Translations under genes and position numbers: made by a program | NCBI RefSeq assembly: GCF_000151315.2 | Contig: NW_011887292.1 | Coordinates: 2,812,063-2,876,062 of the forward strand | Origin: Capsaspora owczarzaki ATCC 30864 | Taxonomy: Eukaryota; Opisthokonta; Filasterea | Direction: 5' to 3' | DNA length: 64,000 nt | Part shown: piece after piece, positions 1 through 11,107 of the stretch | Numbering within the stretch: position 1 is the stretch's first letter | How the letters are laid out: each line of letters begins with the position of its first letter | Notes under the pieces: generated by a model | Databases searched by the model: none | What the model saw: only the letters and a program-made list of their open reading frames with translations | Told to the model about the DNA's origin: nothing

Positions 1-739
1 CTGATGCAAATGACTGGTACACTTGGGAATGCGGTCAAACCAGTCTTTCTCGTCACCACGGTCACCCGAGTTGTCGTCCGCGGCCTCGTCATGTACATCA
101 TCAGATGCAGCTTGCGACGCTGATTCCAACGGTATACCGCTTGCGGGGGGTGCGGCGTCGCTGGGGGGCGAGGGAGGCGAAGAAACCGACGCAGAAATTT
201 TGCTGGGCACAGATGTCGTCTCCTCGCGCCCGCCTGCCGCCTGTGCACTGCTGGCCGGTGTGCGCGTGACCTCGCCAGACTCAGAATTTGACGGCGATTC
301 TGGGGGTGTGCCGCGCGACGGGCCTGGGTGCGACTGAGGGGGTGGGAGCAGCGGTGGCGCAGGCGTTGGGTTTTCGCTGACTGTGTTGCTTGCGCTGTTT
401 CTGACCTCGTCAGAGTCGCTGCCTCCTGGGGTAGTTTTCGATGCTGTTCTGATGGTGCCGCCTGCGCAGGGCGAGGCACTGTCGGGGCGGCCGCAGGAGC
501 CGCGTCGGTGTCAAAGCGCTTTGCCGTTCGCTTGTCGTTGGTGCGCCCGCCACGCGCAGTTCGTGTTGTCTGGTTCTGTCGCAGCCGCGGCGTTGCCACA
601 CGCTCGGCTGTGAGTATCGGTGTCAATAACGCGCTGTGGGGAGGCGTAGGGAGGAGGCCAGGGCGACAGCCGGCCGTCGAGGGTGTCGAAGCAGAGGACT
701 GACTGCTTTGCACAGGGATGTGCATTGTTCGTTGCTTGA

Positions 740-1075
740 AGTCGATTTGAGGGTTGTTCTTTTCCAGCCAGTCCGCCCCAAGGATGAGAGGTACGACTGG
801 CGTCGATGTGATCAGAGGCTGGATCACCTCACGGTGCTTGCCGAGCGAAAGGCCGACTCTGCATTGCTCGCTGATTTTCAATGGTTGCCCATTGACTGAT
901 TGGACTGTGATTGGTTTGGCCATACGTGAACGTTTGACAGACAATTTATTTGCGAACTCGTCATCCATCAACGTTACAGTGGCGCCACTGTCAACCAGAA
1001 CGGGCGTGCTCACAGGCTGGGACTTGGGACGGTCCAGGTTGCAAACACGAGCTGGAAAAACAAAGGCGCCGTTTT
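740..1075 (-). CDS. Retropepsin-like aspartic protease domain of the Gypsy-like element (partial)
   Basis: The minus-strand frame across this interval reads a hydrophobic strand followed by VDSGATVTLMDDEF (DSGAT at about 993-979). About 65 residues later come a flap-like stretch and LILGADWLEKNNPQIDF near 790-750. The D-S/T-G catalytic triad plus the downstream hydrophobic-Gly-hydrophobic-Asp-Trp motif define the retropepsin fold of Ty3/Gypsy proteases. It has no start codon of its own and sits in a different frame from the zinc-knuckle segment, so it would normally be made as part of Gag-Pol. The frame stays open toward the window start with a Pro/Ala/Arg-rich linker in which no polymerase motif is seen. 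Confidence 0.75.
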
Positions 1076-1087
1076 CTTGCCCACTCG

Positions 1088-2211
1088 TCAGATGGCCCTG
1101 GCGGTGGGCTGGGCTTTTCCCTGCTGGGATTGGCCCTGCTGGCCTTGCTGCTGCGGCTCGTCGTCGTCGTCGTCGTTGTCGTCGGCAGCCCAGTGTGCGA
1201 ACAGGGCGGCAGCGAGCTGCTTCTTGGAGAAGCGCGTGAGGCACCTGCTGGCAATGTGACCCGGCTCCCTGCACTTGTAGCAGAGGCCTTTCGCCAAGCA
1301 TTCCGCGCGCTCCTTGTCAGTGATTGGCGAAGAGGACGAGCGCTGCGATGGGCCCGGCTTGTTGTTGTGCGCTGCCCTGTTGCCGTTGCCGTTGCGGTTG
1401 CCGTTACCGTTGCCGTTGCCGCGAGCCGAATTGTTGTAAGTCGCATAGTTGCCACCATTGCGACCGGCGTTGTTGCTGTTGTTGCTGTTGTTGTGACCGC
1501 GGTTGTCGCTGTTGCGGTTGTCGCTGCTGTCAAGGGGGGTGTTGTCGCTCACCCTGTTGCCGTTGTTTCTGCGCTTCGGCTCGAATCGAGGCCTTGATGT
1601 TCGCCAGCGTCTCATCCAAGGACCAGTCGAGGGCATGGGTGGCGTACACGACGGGCGGCAGAGCTGCGAGCAAGTCCTGCTTGATGCCGTCCTCGGTGAT
1701 GTTGATGCCGTCCTCGGTGATGTTGATGCCGCGAATGCGCCTCAGCCTCTCAACCGTCTCGACCACTTCCTTCACGCTGCGTGCCGTGTCGTCGCTGAAC
1801 TTTCTCTTGAGCGCGGCCAGCAGCTCGTCCGAAGTGCTACCGGGTTTGTCGTCCAGCTCGTCCATGATGATCGTCCAGCTCGTCCATGATGAACTCCAGT
1901 GCCGAGTCCGACAAGCAGGTAATGAGGACGGTAACCTTGTCCTTTTCAGTCAGTGAGACCATCTTGCAACGATTCGAAAAATTTCTCACAAAACGATCCA
2001 GGTTGTCGGCACTGCCATCGAACTTTGACACGCCGAAGAACTTGCACAGGTCGTTAAAACTCATGGAGGCCGTGACGCTGGTGTCTATCTCAGCCAGGAT
2101 CTCGGCATTGTTTTGCTCGATACCCTGTGCCATTTGCTCGGGACTGAGCATAGACGTGTTGCTATCGGTGTCCGTGTCGCCACTGGCGTTCGAGGGGCCA
2201 GCGTCGCTCAT
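1088..2211 (-). pseudogene. gag: Gag polyprotein with CCHC zinc knuckle, frameshifted
   Basis: The Gag frame starts at 2211 (MSDAGPSN...) and includes the capsid-like text FNDLCKFFGVSKFDGS. It shifts frame at a 22-bp tandem duplication (1851-1872 repeated at 1873-1892) and shifts again at a run of six G at 1534-1539 on the plus strand. The last segment is Asn/Gly/Arg-rich and contains CYKCREPGHIASRC, a CX2CX4HX4C nucleic-acid-binding knuckle, followed by an Asp- and Gln-rich tail ending at 1088. A second, in-frame 21-bp duplication (1681-1701 and 1702-1722) repeats seven residues. The role, packaging element RNA into particles, is known for the family. Three reading frames are needed to read the whole protein, hence the call as a broken gene. 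Confidence 0.75.
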
Positions 2212-2381
2212 GGTGAGATCTTGAATGAAAGATTGGAGAAAGGATTGAGAAAAGAGTGCGAGAAAAGTGAAAACCGCAAAGAACTGAAAAAGGAAAACAC
2301 GTGAAGATGCGGGGAAAAGATAACAAAGAAAGACGGCCACAGCAGTGCCGAGTGCGATTGCAGTGCTGGGGTCGAAGAGGA

Positions 2382-2601
2382 GTCTTGATTACTGCGGTGT
2401 CTCGAACACAGCAGTCGTGGTGGAGAATGTGGAAGAACGAAGTAAAGTGAAAACAAAAATGCAAGGAATGAGGGGAGAAAGAGAAGGAAGCGAAGAAAAA
2501 TGAAATGAAATGAGAAAAAAAATGAAAGAAACGTGGCAGAACAGAAAGAGAGAGAAAACGAGTCGTGATCACTGCGGCGTCTTGAGATGCAGCAGTCGTG
2601 G
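2382..2601. repeat. Pair of imperfect hairpin repeats in the retroelement leader
   Basis: Two related segments of about 40 nt (2382-2420 and 2562-2601) each begin with gtcNtgatNactgcgg and end with gcagtcgtgg. Inside each, ACTGCGGTGT or a variant faces ACACAGCAGT or a variant, so each can fold into a short stem with a small loop. They flank an A/G-rich stretch of about 140 nt. They lie upstream of the Gag start in the element's orientation. Confidence 0.5.
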
Positions 2602-2691
2602 CAGTCGGGGAGAAGAGTCTGTCGATGAATACTGGGTGACAAAATGTTGATTCGTCAAATTGTCAGAGTCAGTGCAAATGTACGTCGATTG

Positions 2692-3936
2692 TCAGGCAAT
2701 GTTCATGAATAAAGGTATATTGACGAATGAACCATTCCCAGTATGGGAGACATGACAGACAATACAAGGTAATGCATGCAAGTAAGTAGGCATGCCAGTG
2801 GGGCATGACACCTCGGGGCTGTTCGCGTCGTCTTGACTGGGCTGGTCGATTGGATGATCGAGCGGCACGAACCCGTCGTTGTTTGCAGTCTCGGCTCGGT
2901 CGGTGTTCAGGCGGGTCGTTTCATTTTCGTTGACTTCATGTCGGTTGCACTGGGTGCGGCGGGTCGGGCACGTCGCGTACTTGTGGTGCTGCTTGCAGTG
3001 GAAGCACTTGGTGGGCTGTCCTTTCACTTGGATTTGGATGTCACGGGGGAAGCCACTAGCAGACGTGACTTGAATGGAGTCAGGGACCTTGTCAATCACC
3101 TGCTTGACGTTCACGTCACTGGTCAACGTAGCGTAGTAGATCCTTGTGCCCGTTTCGAAGGGACAGCCGTTTGGCGCTTTGCCAATGGAGCGATGGCACT
3201 TTTCGAACTTGAGCCCAGTTTTGGTGTTGAGCATATCCGCAATGGCTTCGTTGGAGTGGTGCATCGGGACGTTGTAGAGCATCAGCACGACTTCCCTCAG
3301 GCACGCATTGGGATAGATGGTGGTCATTCCAAACTGGATGCCCTTCTGGCACGCCTCGGTCGCTTGGTTCGGGTGCTTGAAGACGATGCTCAGCTCATGC
3401 GGGCCAAAGTTGATGCCGCAGCAGCCCTCAGGGATGTGCTCCATCAGGAGCTTGGTGATCTCGTTGCCTCTGCCATCGATCTTGTTGGCGCGAAGCGAGG
3501 TCCAGCTGACCACGACAGTGTGCTTCGAGCCGTCACCCATCTGAGAGGCGTTCAGGCTGAGCTCATCGTTCAGCTTAGCGTAGTCGGGGTCGTTGACGTC
3601 GATCATCTCGAGACCGGACTTGGGCGTACTCTGAAATTCGGTTTTCCGAAATTCGGAAAAATTTCCACTGTGGGTGAAGTTGGACGCAGCCACGCCGGGG
3701 GCTGTCTGGGAGCCACGCGGGACGTGGATTGACTGCTTGTGCGAGTCATGCGCACAAAAAGACTGAACCCAAACCAAAATTTGCGCGGGAAAAGTAATAG
3801 TTTTGGGTTTATTATGTTTTTTATTTTGCTCGCTGCTGCTCCGATATGACTCAGAACCCCCGCTCCCGGTGTTCATCAGACGTCTGGTACACTGTATCAT
3901 GAATGCAGGTGTCGCGGGCGAGACGGAAATCAACAC
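2692..3936 (-). CDS. LINE (non-LTR retrotransposon) ORF1-like protein with zinc knuckle
   Basis: An uninterrupted 414-aa frame. The C-terminal half has a basic, RNA-binding-like region and one knuckle, KCFHCKQHHKYATCPTR (CX2CX3HX4C). That arrangement resembles the single-stranded nucleic-acid-binding ORF1 proteins of LINEs or the Gag-like proteins of other retroelements. No endonuclease or reverse transcriptase frame lies next to it on either side, so only the ORF1 part is present. It abuts the Gypsy-like leader at about 2640-2690, which suggests one element inserted beside or into the other. The true start could be one of several internal Met codons. Alternatively it is a domesticated or structural gene of a second LTR element. 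The family call is by pattern only. Confidence 0.55.
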   Translation of the reverse strand: MLISVSPATPAFMIQCTRRLMNTGSGGSESYRSSSEQNKKHNKPKTITFPAQILVWVQSFCAHDSHKQSIHVPRGSQTAPGVAASNFTHSGNFSEFRKTEFQSTPKSGLEMIDVNDPDYAKLNDELSLNASQMGDGSKHTVVVSWTSLRANKIDGRGNEITKLLMEHIPEGCCGINFGPHELSIVFKHPNQATEACQKGIQFGMTTIYPNACLREVVLMLYNVPMHHSNEAIADMLNTKTGLKFEKCHRSIGKAPNGCPFETGTRIYYATLTSDVNVKQVIDKVPDSIQVTSASGFPRDIQIQVKGQPTKCFHCKQHHKYATCPTRRTQCNRHEVNENETTRLNTDRAETANNDGFVPLDHPIDQPSQDDANSPEVSCPTGMPTYLHALPCIVCHVSHTGNGSFVNIPLFMNIA

Positions 3937-4703
3937 AGGTCCCTGGGAGGGCGAAAAGGTGAAAAAAAGGGGGGGGGTCGAAAATTAAAGATTGGGATCG
4001 TAACTCCTTTCGCATTTTTGGCAATGTCATACCACTCGCGCTGACTCTCAGTCATGCTCTCATACTCCAGCATTTCCGGTTGATCTGGTTCTCAACACAA
4101 TATTTTGGTTGTTTCATTCAGTCAGTGTCGCCCACCACTCCGTCTCCATCGTCATTCCCTGAGGCGATGCAGCACATTCACAAGAGCATCTCTCAATATA
4201 AGCTCAGCTCGCAAATGCAGAGCACAGAGCCCAGGCGGTATCAAACGCACGCAAAGTAGTTTGGCCGGTCGATGCTAAGCCACAAAAAAAAAAAAAAAAA
4301 AAATACAAATAAAAAAGCAATGAAGCCTGAAAATAGTTCAAGCACCAAGATGAGAAGCTAGGATGACGATTTGAACCATTAAGGACCAATATAGAAGCGA
4401 AACAAACAAAACAGAGCGAGGGAAGGAAGTGGATTCGAAACTTGTCGTTATTCCTTCCCGTCTTGGGCGACTAACGATACAAGGACCCTCGCTTCCTGAC
4501 AACAATGATGCATTCTTGTACTTGATGCGATCGTGTACTCTCATGAATCGTTTAACAGACCACGACAGAACTAAGAGCCATTGGCGGCATGTAATTTAAT
4601 TTCACAATGCTTGTTTTGTTCAAGATTTTCGAAAAAAAAAAAAAAAACTAGAATGCGACCAAGGTTCAATGATTCATTGAGATGTGACAAAATCAAGCAA
4701 CTT
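3937..4703. other. Spacer, no gene seen
   Basis: About 770 bp between the retroelement debris and the 3' end of the AAMP-like gene. It has a G9 run at 3970-3978, an A19 run at 4285-4303 and an A15 run near 4631. No conserved reading frame or structured RNA was recognised. Confidence 0.5.
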
Positions 4704-7584
4704 TCAAGCTTGCTGCGGCTGCTGAGACTGGGCTTGACTTTGAATGTGGAAAATGAGCGCGTGATGATCTTCACCGCCAGAAATGAGGAACGAGCCGTCG
4801 TTAGAAACACAGATATCGAGCGGTTCCGCCAAATGACCATGTAAATCTTGCAACAAGCTCCCCGTGCGAGCATCCCACACGCGGACGAGATGGTCGAGCG
4901 AAGCAGTAATCAGCAATGGCAGAGTGGGGTGGAATTGAACGCGAATCACACCGGCCTTTCAACGCAGAGAAACAAATCGACACGTTCGAACAGAGTGAGT
5001 CCAGCAAAACAACACGAGGTCGAAGAACACTCGCAAAAGTGGGGGGGGGGGCGCCCCGCCTTCGCTCCAAGCAAACAAGAAACAAGAAACAACAAACACG
5101 AAACAACAAACAAGAAACAACAAACAACACAAACTCTCGAAAAACTCTTACATCATGCTTCAAGGTGTGCCGAACTCGATTGGCCGACATGTCCCAAATG
5201 CAAGCAGTTCCATCGAGGGAACCGGATGCAGCCCAAGGCATGGTTGAGCAGAATGCGACACTTTCAACCGAGTCAGTGTGTCCCTCGAAACTGGCAATAA
5301 TCTGCTCCAACCAACAAGTGGACGTGTCAGCTTCATATTCATTGCAAGGCAATTAAAAAAAGCAAAGGATGAAAGGGATGACAACAAAAACACACACACT
5401 GTTGCATCGCGAGATGACAACGCAGAAAACTCTTTACCTTGCCAGTCTTGCTATGGGTAATAATCGCCTTGTTGTCGGCTCCGCCGGTAATAACAAGAAC
5501 ATTGTCGTGACTGAGAGCAAGGGAAGTGATTGCTTCTTGATGGAAGCGACCATCGCTCGCTGCAACAGCCAAAGTCAACCAGACAACATCGAGTGGTGAG
5601 CACACAGCACTGCACACATGTCAAAAGCAAGGATTCACCCTCTCAAATGATTGTCATGCCAAGTCACAAGCACCAACTCGGAATACAGAAGGAGAGACTT
5701 AAGGGGAGAGCGACGGTGTGGGCCACTTTACGTGGAAAACCCAAACACGTTACCTGCAGAAATCTTGGAGACCTGCTCAGCAGTCTTCGGATCCCATGCA
5801 ATCAGAGACATGTCCTCGGACGCCGTTACAATGCTTTTGCCTAACCAACATTCGAAACAAAGGAACAATAAGCAACCTTCTTCTGGTTTCAGTCTCCGGC
5901 GATTCACAGCCAATGCAAAATTTCAGCACGAACCGTCCGAAGTAAAGCCACCAGCTGTGACGCGACTATTGTGGCCCGAAAAGATGTGCATGACATTTCC
6001 GCTCGGAATTTGCCACATGAACGACGTTCCGCTACCCGAGCCGCACAAAAGCACGTTACCCTTGGGATGCCACGAGAGCCACTACGCACAAGCACATTCC
6101 AAGCAGAAACAAAAGCAAATCAACAGTGAGCCAACAAAGGAACTTGAGTTGAGCCAAGCGTGAAGCCGACTGCGACTTTTTTTTTTTTTTTTTTTTTCGT
6201 GGGGCAAAATCACAAGCAAATGAAACGAACCTCAACTTCATCAGGGCCATCGAGCTCCACAACCAGCGCACCAGTGACCGTATTCCACACTTTGACAGAG
6301 CCATCAAGACCACCGGTGGCAAAGTAGGTGCCATCAAAGTTGAATCCAACGCTGGCCACCGAGTCGGTGTGTCCAACGAATTTGTGAATCACAGAGCCGT
6401 CCGATCGGGACCACAGATAGGCAACATCATCGCCACCACCGGTGCCAATCATAGTAGGATTGGCAGGATTGATGGCAACGCTGTAAATGGGCTCTGGAAT
6501 CGCAAAGTCACACAAAGCGACAGGTGAGACAGACAGGCTTTTGACCCCTCCATCATCCAAAACCAAAACCACCACCACCACCACCACCACTGAGCATCCA
6601 AAGCAACCTTCCACGGTGGCCAATTCAACGAGGGGGGGGGAGCAAAGTGTTGGCATGCGTACCAGAATGCTCGGTAAACCCGCCAGCAGAGTCATCAATC
6701 CACTCTTCAACGGTATCGCCTTCGCCAATCGCGGAAGCGTCTTCCCACTGCTGCTGCTCATCTGTGTAGGGTTCATCGCCATCGTCTTCGGGGGCATCAT
6801 CGTCGTCGCTCATCTCTGAGGCAAAGTCAACAAAATCGTGTTCAAGGTACATCAGTCAAGTGAGAAACGACAGCGACAAAGGCCAGAACAACCAATACAA
6901 ACGCCAATTGAAAAAAAAAGAAAGATCAACGAAAGCGAAAGTCAAAAGAAAGCCAGAGCCACCACCACAGGACGAAAAAGCGAGTGTTGAGTGGGAAAAA
7001 AAAAAAAACAAAAAAAACAAAAAAAAAAAAAAAAACAAAAAAAAACTAAACCAACCAAAGTGCCATGTGGAGAGAGCTCACAGCACATGCACAGTGGTTG
7101 GCGGAGCGGCATCGACACCACTCGCTCGCTGGGGCTGTGCAGCTTTGCCACTGGGGCACATGGCCGCAGGTTGACTCAGCGCGACGGGCGACGCGACTGA
7201 ACGGCAGCGGCGAGGCGACGACTGTGCGCGATTGCGAAACGAGCAAAAAAGCTCCGTGTTCTGGAACCTGGCCTTCTCACAGTTCCGCGTCTCGGCTTGG
7301 CTGCTACAGCTGCACAGTCACAGTGGGGGCCCAAAGATGTGCGTCAAAGCGCCACCACCCACAGTGTGGGTAGGGGGGGGGACTGGCTGGGCGCCGAGCA
7401 GAGAAGAAACACAACAGCAAAACTGACCTTCCTCGTTCGGGGCGTCGTTCAGGTCGAGATCGTCAATCTCCTCAACAATGTCCTCGGGGTTGACAACAAC
7501 GTCGTCTTCAGCGCGAGCGTTGCGACCGACTCCGCCGCGGGATTGGCGGCTGGGGCCAGACGAAGGGGCAGTACGGCGGCTCAT
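4704..7584 (-). CDS. AAMP: AAMP/Sqt1-like WD40 repeat protein, 8 exons
   Basis: Eight exons join in frame to 443 aa: 7584-7428, 6815-6663, 6493-6231, 6081-5934, 5840-5754, 5559-5438, 5301-5152 and 4955-4704. All introns are GT-AG and phases agree at every junction. The N-terminus is acidic (runs of Asp/Glu ending in DTVEEWIDDSAGGF) and is followed by about eight WD repeats, with blades such as GTGGGDDVAYLW, ATGGLDGSVKVW, TASEDMSLIAWDP and ASGSLDGTACIWD. The acidic tail plus propeller, the length (human AAMP is about 434 aa) and blade texts such as VTGGEDDKAFVW in the family support AAMP. The yeast counterpart Sqt1 chaperones ribosomal protein uL16, so a cytosolic ribosome-assembly role is likely. 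In animals AAMP is also linked to cell migration. The gene ends close to retroelement debris but looks intact. Confidence 0.88.
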
Positions 7585-9937
7585 TCTGTTTGCAGCGATA
7601 CAAGAAGGAAGTGAGCTGCATCCGATTTTGGTGTCGTCGTGTACCTGAGCTGCCTTGAAACACTACAGCATCCAGCAGTAGCAACCATTCAATACAAAAA
7701 CCCAATAGTTCCCTTATTGAGAAACGACGGTCAAAGGAAAACCGCGAAAAGGAAACAAACCCGCCAAAGCAAAAACAAGAACGATCTAAAGACACTTGAC
7801 CACAACCCGTCGCGCTGTGCCTCGACCGCTGCTCTGTTGCGTTGCTTGGATACAGCCGTCACGCATGAGCAGAATTCGAAACGAGGCGATCAAGCTCGCA
7901 CTTTGAGCTCAACTCAATGCGCCTCACCCCAGATATCGTTATACAAAAAAAACAAAAAAACGCAACACCGACAAGATTTGCTCCTCTAACAAAAGCCACG
8001 CAGGTTCACTCGAGCTCCATTCTCGCGAAAGATCTCACCTACAGCTCACCGAAGTGCGAGTAAGCAGCGATGTGACACGGCTCGCGTTACACCTGTTTTT
8101 GTTGCGCTGCTAATTCAAAACAAAAGCAAGTGGACAAATCGAGTGAAAGCAGCATTCCAACCCTGCCAACATGTACGCGAGTCTTGCCGGGTCGCTGCTC
8201 CACACCCGACAGTCCCATCCATCCATGCAAACAAATGCCAGGGTGTGCTTTCCAAGGTTGCCAGGGGCGAGCACGTAGCGCCGACAGGCAAAGCGTCAGA
8301 GTTCCGAAAACACGATTGTTGACAGCTGCACGCGCCTTCAGCCACGACGTGGTCCTCATACTTTGCAGCAACAAGGCATTTATGTTGAATCAAACTTGAT
8401 GGCAATAATCAGCGTTCTCGTAAGCCGACGGTTGAGCAAGCTGCCGAGCGACGGAACTGCACGAGGTCGCTGGGATTACAGTTGACGTGAAGCTTCTTTT
8501 TCCCCCCCCCCTCACTCCCGATGCGGGTGGCACACGAAAAGATTGAAAATGGCTCGAGGTGCGTGACGTGAGACCAAAGTGAGCATGTGCAGACAAAAAA
8601 CAAAAACAAAAACACCAAAAAAATAAAAAAAACCCCAACCAACAAACAAAACAAAAGGAGGCGATCGCGCAATCCGGAGCCACGCTGGCGGCGATATTTT
8701 GGATTGTTGATCAACATTCGAACATTTGTATCATTGAGGGACTGATGCGTTTTTTTTTTTTTTTTGTTTTGCGGGAGCTGCCGGCTCGCCCCACAACGAA
8801 AGGGAAAGGAGTGACGCAGACCCCTGCCCAGACATTCCCCATTTGCTCGCCTATGCGCTCGTGAACACTTGCCTTGCATGTCTTGCTTTTTTGTTGCTTC
8901 GAAGCGTACTACTAAACCAGCTTTTCCCGCTCAACCAATGCCGTGCGTTCTGGGACATGAGGTTTTGTTGTGGGTGCGACATTCCGAAACCGCACGAAAA
9001 CCGCAGTGCCACTCGGCTCCAGCCCACTGTTTTCAGAACACGAGCCCTAACGCCTGCGGGCTTGCTGGGCGGGTTGTTTCGGGACTGCGTTGGGTGTCTC
9101 CTGAGCGGCTGCACGACGGCGGCACCGCAGAGCGGAGAGCGCGAGTGCCGATCTGACAATAAACCTCGGTAACCGCAACATCACAATCGGTTCAGCGAAA
9201 GGACAAAATGAACCAATTGTATGTGAAGTAAACAAACCGGAAAAAAAAAAACAATAGCCAACACATCGACACCTACAGCAAGATGCGGAAACGGTCACAA
9301 ACAACACAGCGTTCACAGACGGCTGATGAGCAGGAGCGCTCGTTCTGCCCCGACCATCGCTTGTGTTGCTTGGCGCTCTGGAACGCGGACTTTAAGCGCT
9401 TAAGGAGAGCCAAGACTCAGCACGAGCGAGAGAGGGGTTGGCATTTAGTGGTTTTTGTTCGCCTTGTGTTTACACTAATGCTGATGCGGTTTGGTTCATT
9501 TGGCTCCAGTCTTTTTTTTTTTCTTCTGTCGGATCTGCGGCTTTTTATTTTTTTTTATTTCCAGGTTGGTTCATTCTTGCGCTTCTCGCGCTTGTCTCGC
9601 TCTTCCCGTTCCACTTGATGCTCGTTCTGGTTGTGGAGGGGACGTATTCTCGTGCGTCTGGTGTGGAGCGAGGGTTGCCGGACGGGCGAGTGCAGCGAGC
9701 GAATCCGTGGTGCGTGTTGCGCAAAACCAGCAGGAACCGATCCATCTCTCTGCGCTTGAGTCATTCGTTGCTGCAGCAATGCACGCACGCTCATTGCTTC
9801 TGCGCTTTCGAGATCTGATTGTGCGATCTGTGCTTTTGCTTCCGCTGCATCGTGTGCCGATGGATTACCGTCGGCATTGCGCCATCCGCGTGCCTCATCC
9901 AACTGAGGTTCGGGATCCCTCGCAGCCACGCGCCTCA

Positions 9938-9993
<56 letters not shown>

Positions 9994-11107
9994 CAGGCGC
10001 AACCGAACGAAAGTCTCCGCTGATGTTATTGCAGGATGAGATAAGACAAGAGACAATGTCCTTCATTGTTTTGTCGGTTTGTTTTCGCGTTGCATTCATT
10101 TCGGGGGAATAGGAACGCTTCGCTGTTGGGCTTGCGTGAATACCTCACTTTTGACATAACGCCAGCTGATCACACCAAATAAGTGAAGAGATGTTCAACA
10201 AAATGTCAGACAGATTCCCGCTGTTTATTTTGTATTTACACGATCATGGTTCTTTTTTTTTTTCTTTTCTTTTTTTTTTTCATCATCACCAAAAGTATGA
10301 GGGGAACGATGCAAGTGCTTGTGATTGCTTGTGTTTGCTGGTGCGACGAACTCTGCTGGGTGAGGCGCCAGGGACTCTGAGTTTGCCGGCGAAACAAGAT
10401 GTCATTTTTTTTTTTCAAAAAAAGAGTCAAATCAAAGGAACAAAAAGTCGCGCAGCAACAAATGAAATCATTCTCTTCACAACACCCGTCCTTTTGTACT
10501 ACCACCCCACACCATTGTCACGGATGGTCAACGGCGCATGTGTGCATTTTTCGACATGTCGCTGGTTCCCCAAATCAACCTCAAATCTCGCAAAACGAAT
10601 CGTTGAACCAAAACAACAACAACAACAACAACATGCCGAGCGGTGTGTCAAAATGAGATTTGGACCGAACCGACCCACCAAATTTGGCGAACAGTCGGCA
10701 TCTAACGGACCAAAGCAACAAAAAAAAACAAGAAAAATGTGCGACCTGGCCTCCAAATTAGATAGTCAACGGAAAATCGACGAATCACAGCGAGGCGAAT
10801 TCGGCCACACACCCAGAACCGCATCCGCAGAAGACACACACCAACAACAAAAGGCCCAGCATCGCCCTTCGACCGATCTTGCTGCAAATTGCACAAAACC
10901 TCACTTGTTGTGCTTCTCTGTCTGTGGTTGCCCTATGCGTGTTCGTTTGTTGTCACACCCAACAGCTCCTTCCAAAGCCCAGTTCGGAAACGATCATTCT
11001 CTGTTTTCCCCCTCCTGACTTTAATTTTTTTTTCCCGACAACCGCTGTTCTTCCCCCTGACACATACGCGCGCTCTCTCGCTCTCTCTTGCTCTGTTCTT
11101 TGCAACC
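7585..11107. other. Long spacer with poly-A/T tracts and two weak minus-strand ORFs
   Basis: About 3.5 kb upstream of both the AAMP-like gene (minus) and the WOPR gene (plus). It holds a 54-base poly(A) run at 9939-9992, (CAA)n at 10615-10633 and many T-rich tracts. Two minus-strand ORFs are conceivable. One is at 9555-9938 (127 aa, Arg/Gln/Ala-rich, next to the poly(A) run). The other starts at 9169, where about 40 residues rich in Arg, Leu and Ala resemble a mitochondrial presequence, but I could not join it to a downstream exon. No motif identifies either, so neither is called a gene. Promoters for the two flanking genes should lie at the ends of this interval. Confidence 0.4.

Larger units (their letters stand above)
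1..2640 (-). mobile_element. Ty3/Gypsy-like LTR retrotransposon fragment (leader, gag, protease), cut by window edge
   Basis: Read on the minus strand, this stretch has an untranslated leader (about 2640 to 2212), a Gag start at 2211, a CCHC zinc knuckle and then a retropepsin-like protease with a DSGAT active site and an LGADW motif. That order is typical of Ty3/Gypsy elements. Reverse transcriptase, RNase H and integrase would lie beyond position 1 and are not visible. No LTR pair could be recognised, so the outer boundary near 2640 is approximate. The gag part is broken in two places (see the separate entry), so this copy is probably not autonomous, although sequencing errors in a homopolymer cannot be excluded. 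Confidence 0.8.

Noticed and set aside
1324-1956. Cys-rich plus-strand frame
   Set aside because: Antisense of the Gag Asn/Gly/Gln repeats; cysteines come from reverse-complemented Gln and Asn codons, not from a metal-binding motif.
2162-2642. Phe/Ser-rich minus-strand frames in the retroelement leader
   Set aside because: Low-complexity products of an A/G-rich strand; the Gag start at 2211 explains the region better.
4410-4500. tRNA-like text on the minus strand with TTCGAATCC and a possible A box
   Set aside because: The five base pairs of a T stem do not form around TTCGAAT and no acceptor stem matches, so it is not called a tRNA.
10191-11018. 275-aa plus-strand frame before the WOPR gene
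   Set aside because: Built from poly-T, CAA repeats and spacer; no domain and no link to the WOPR exon.
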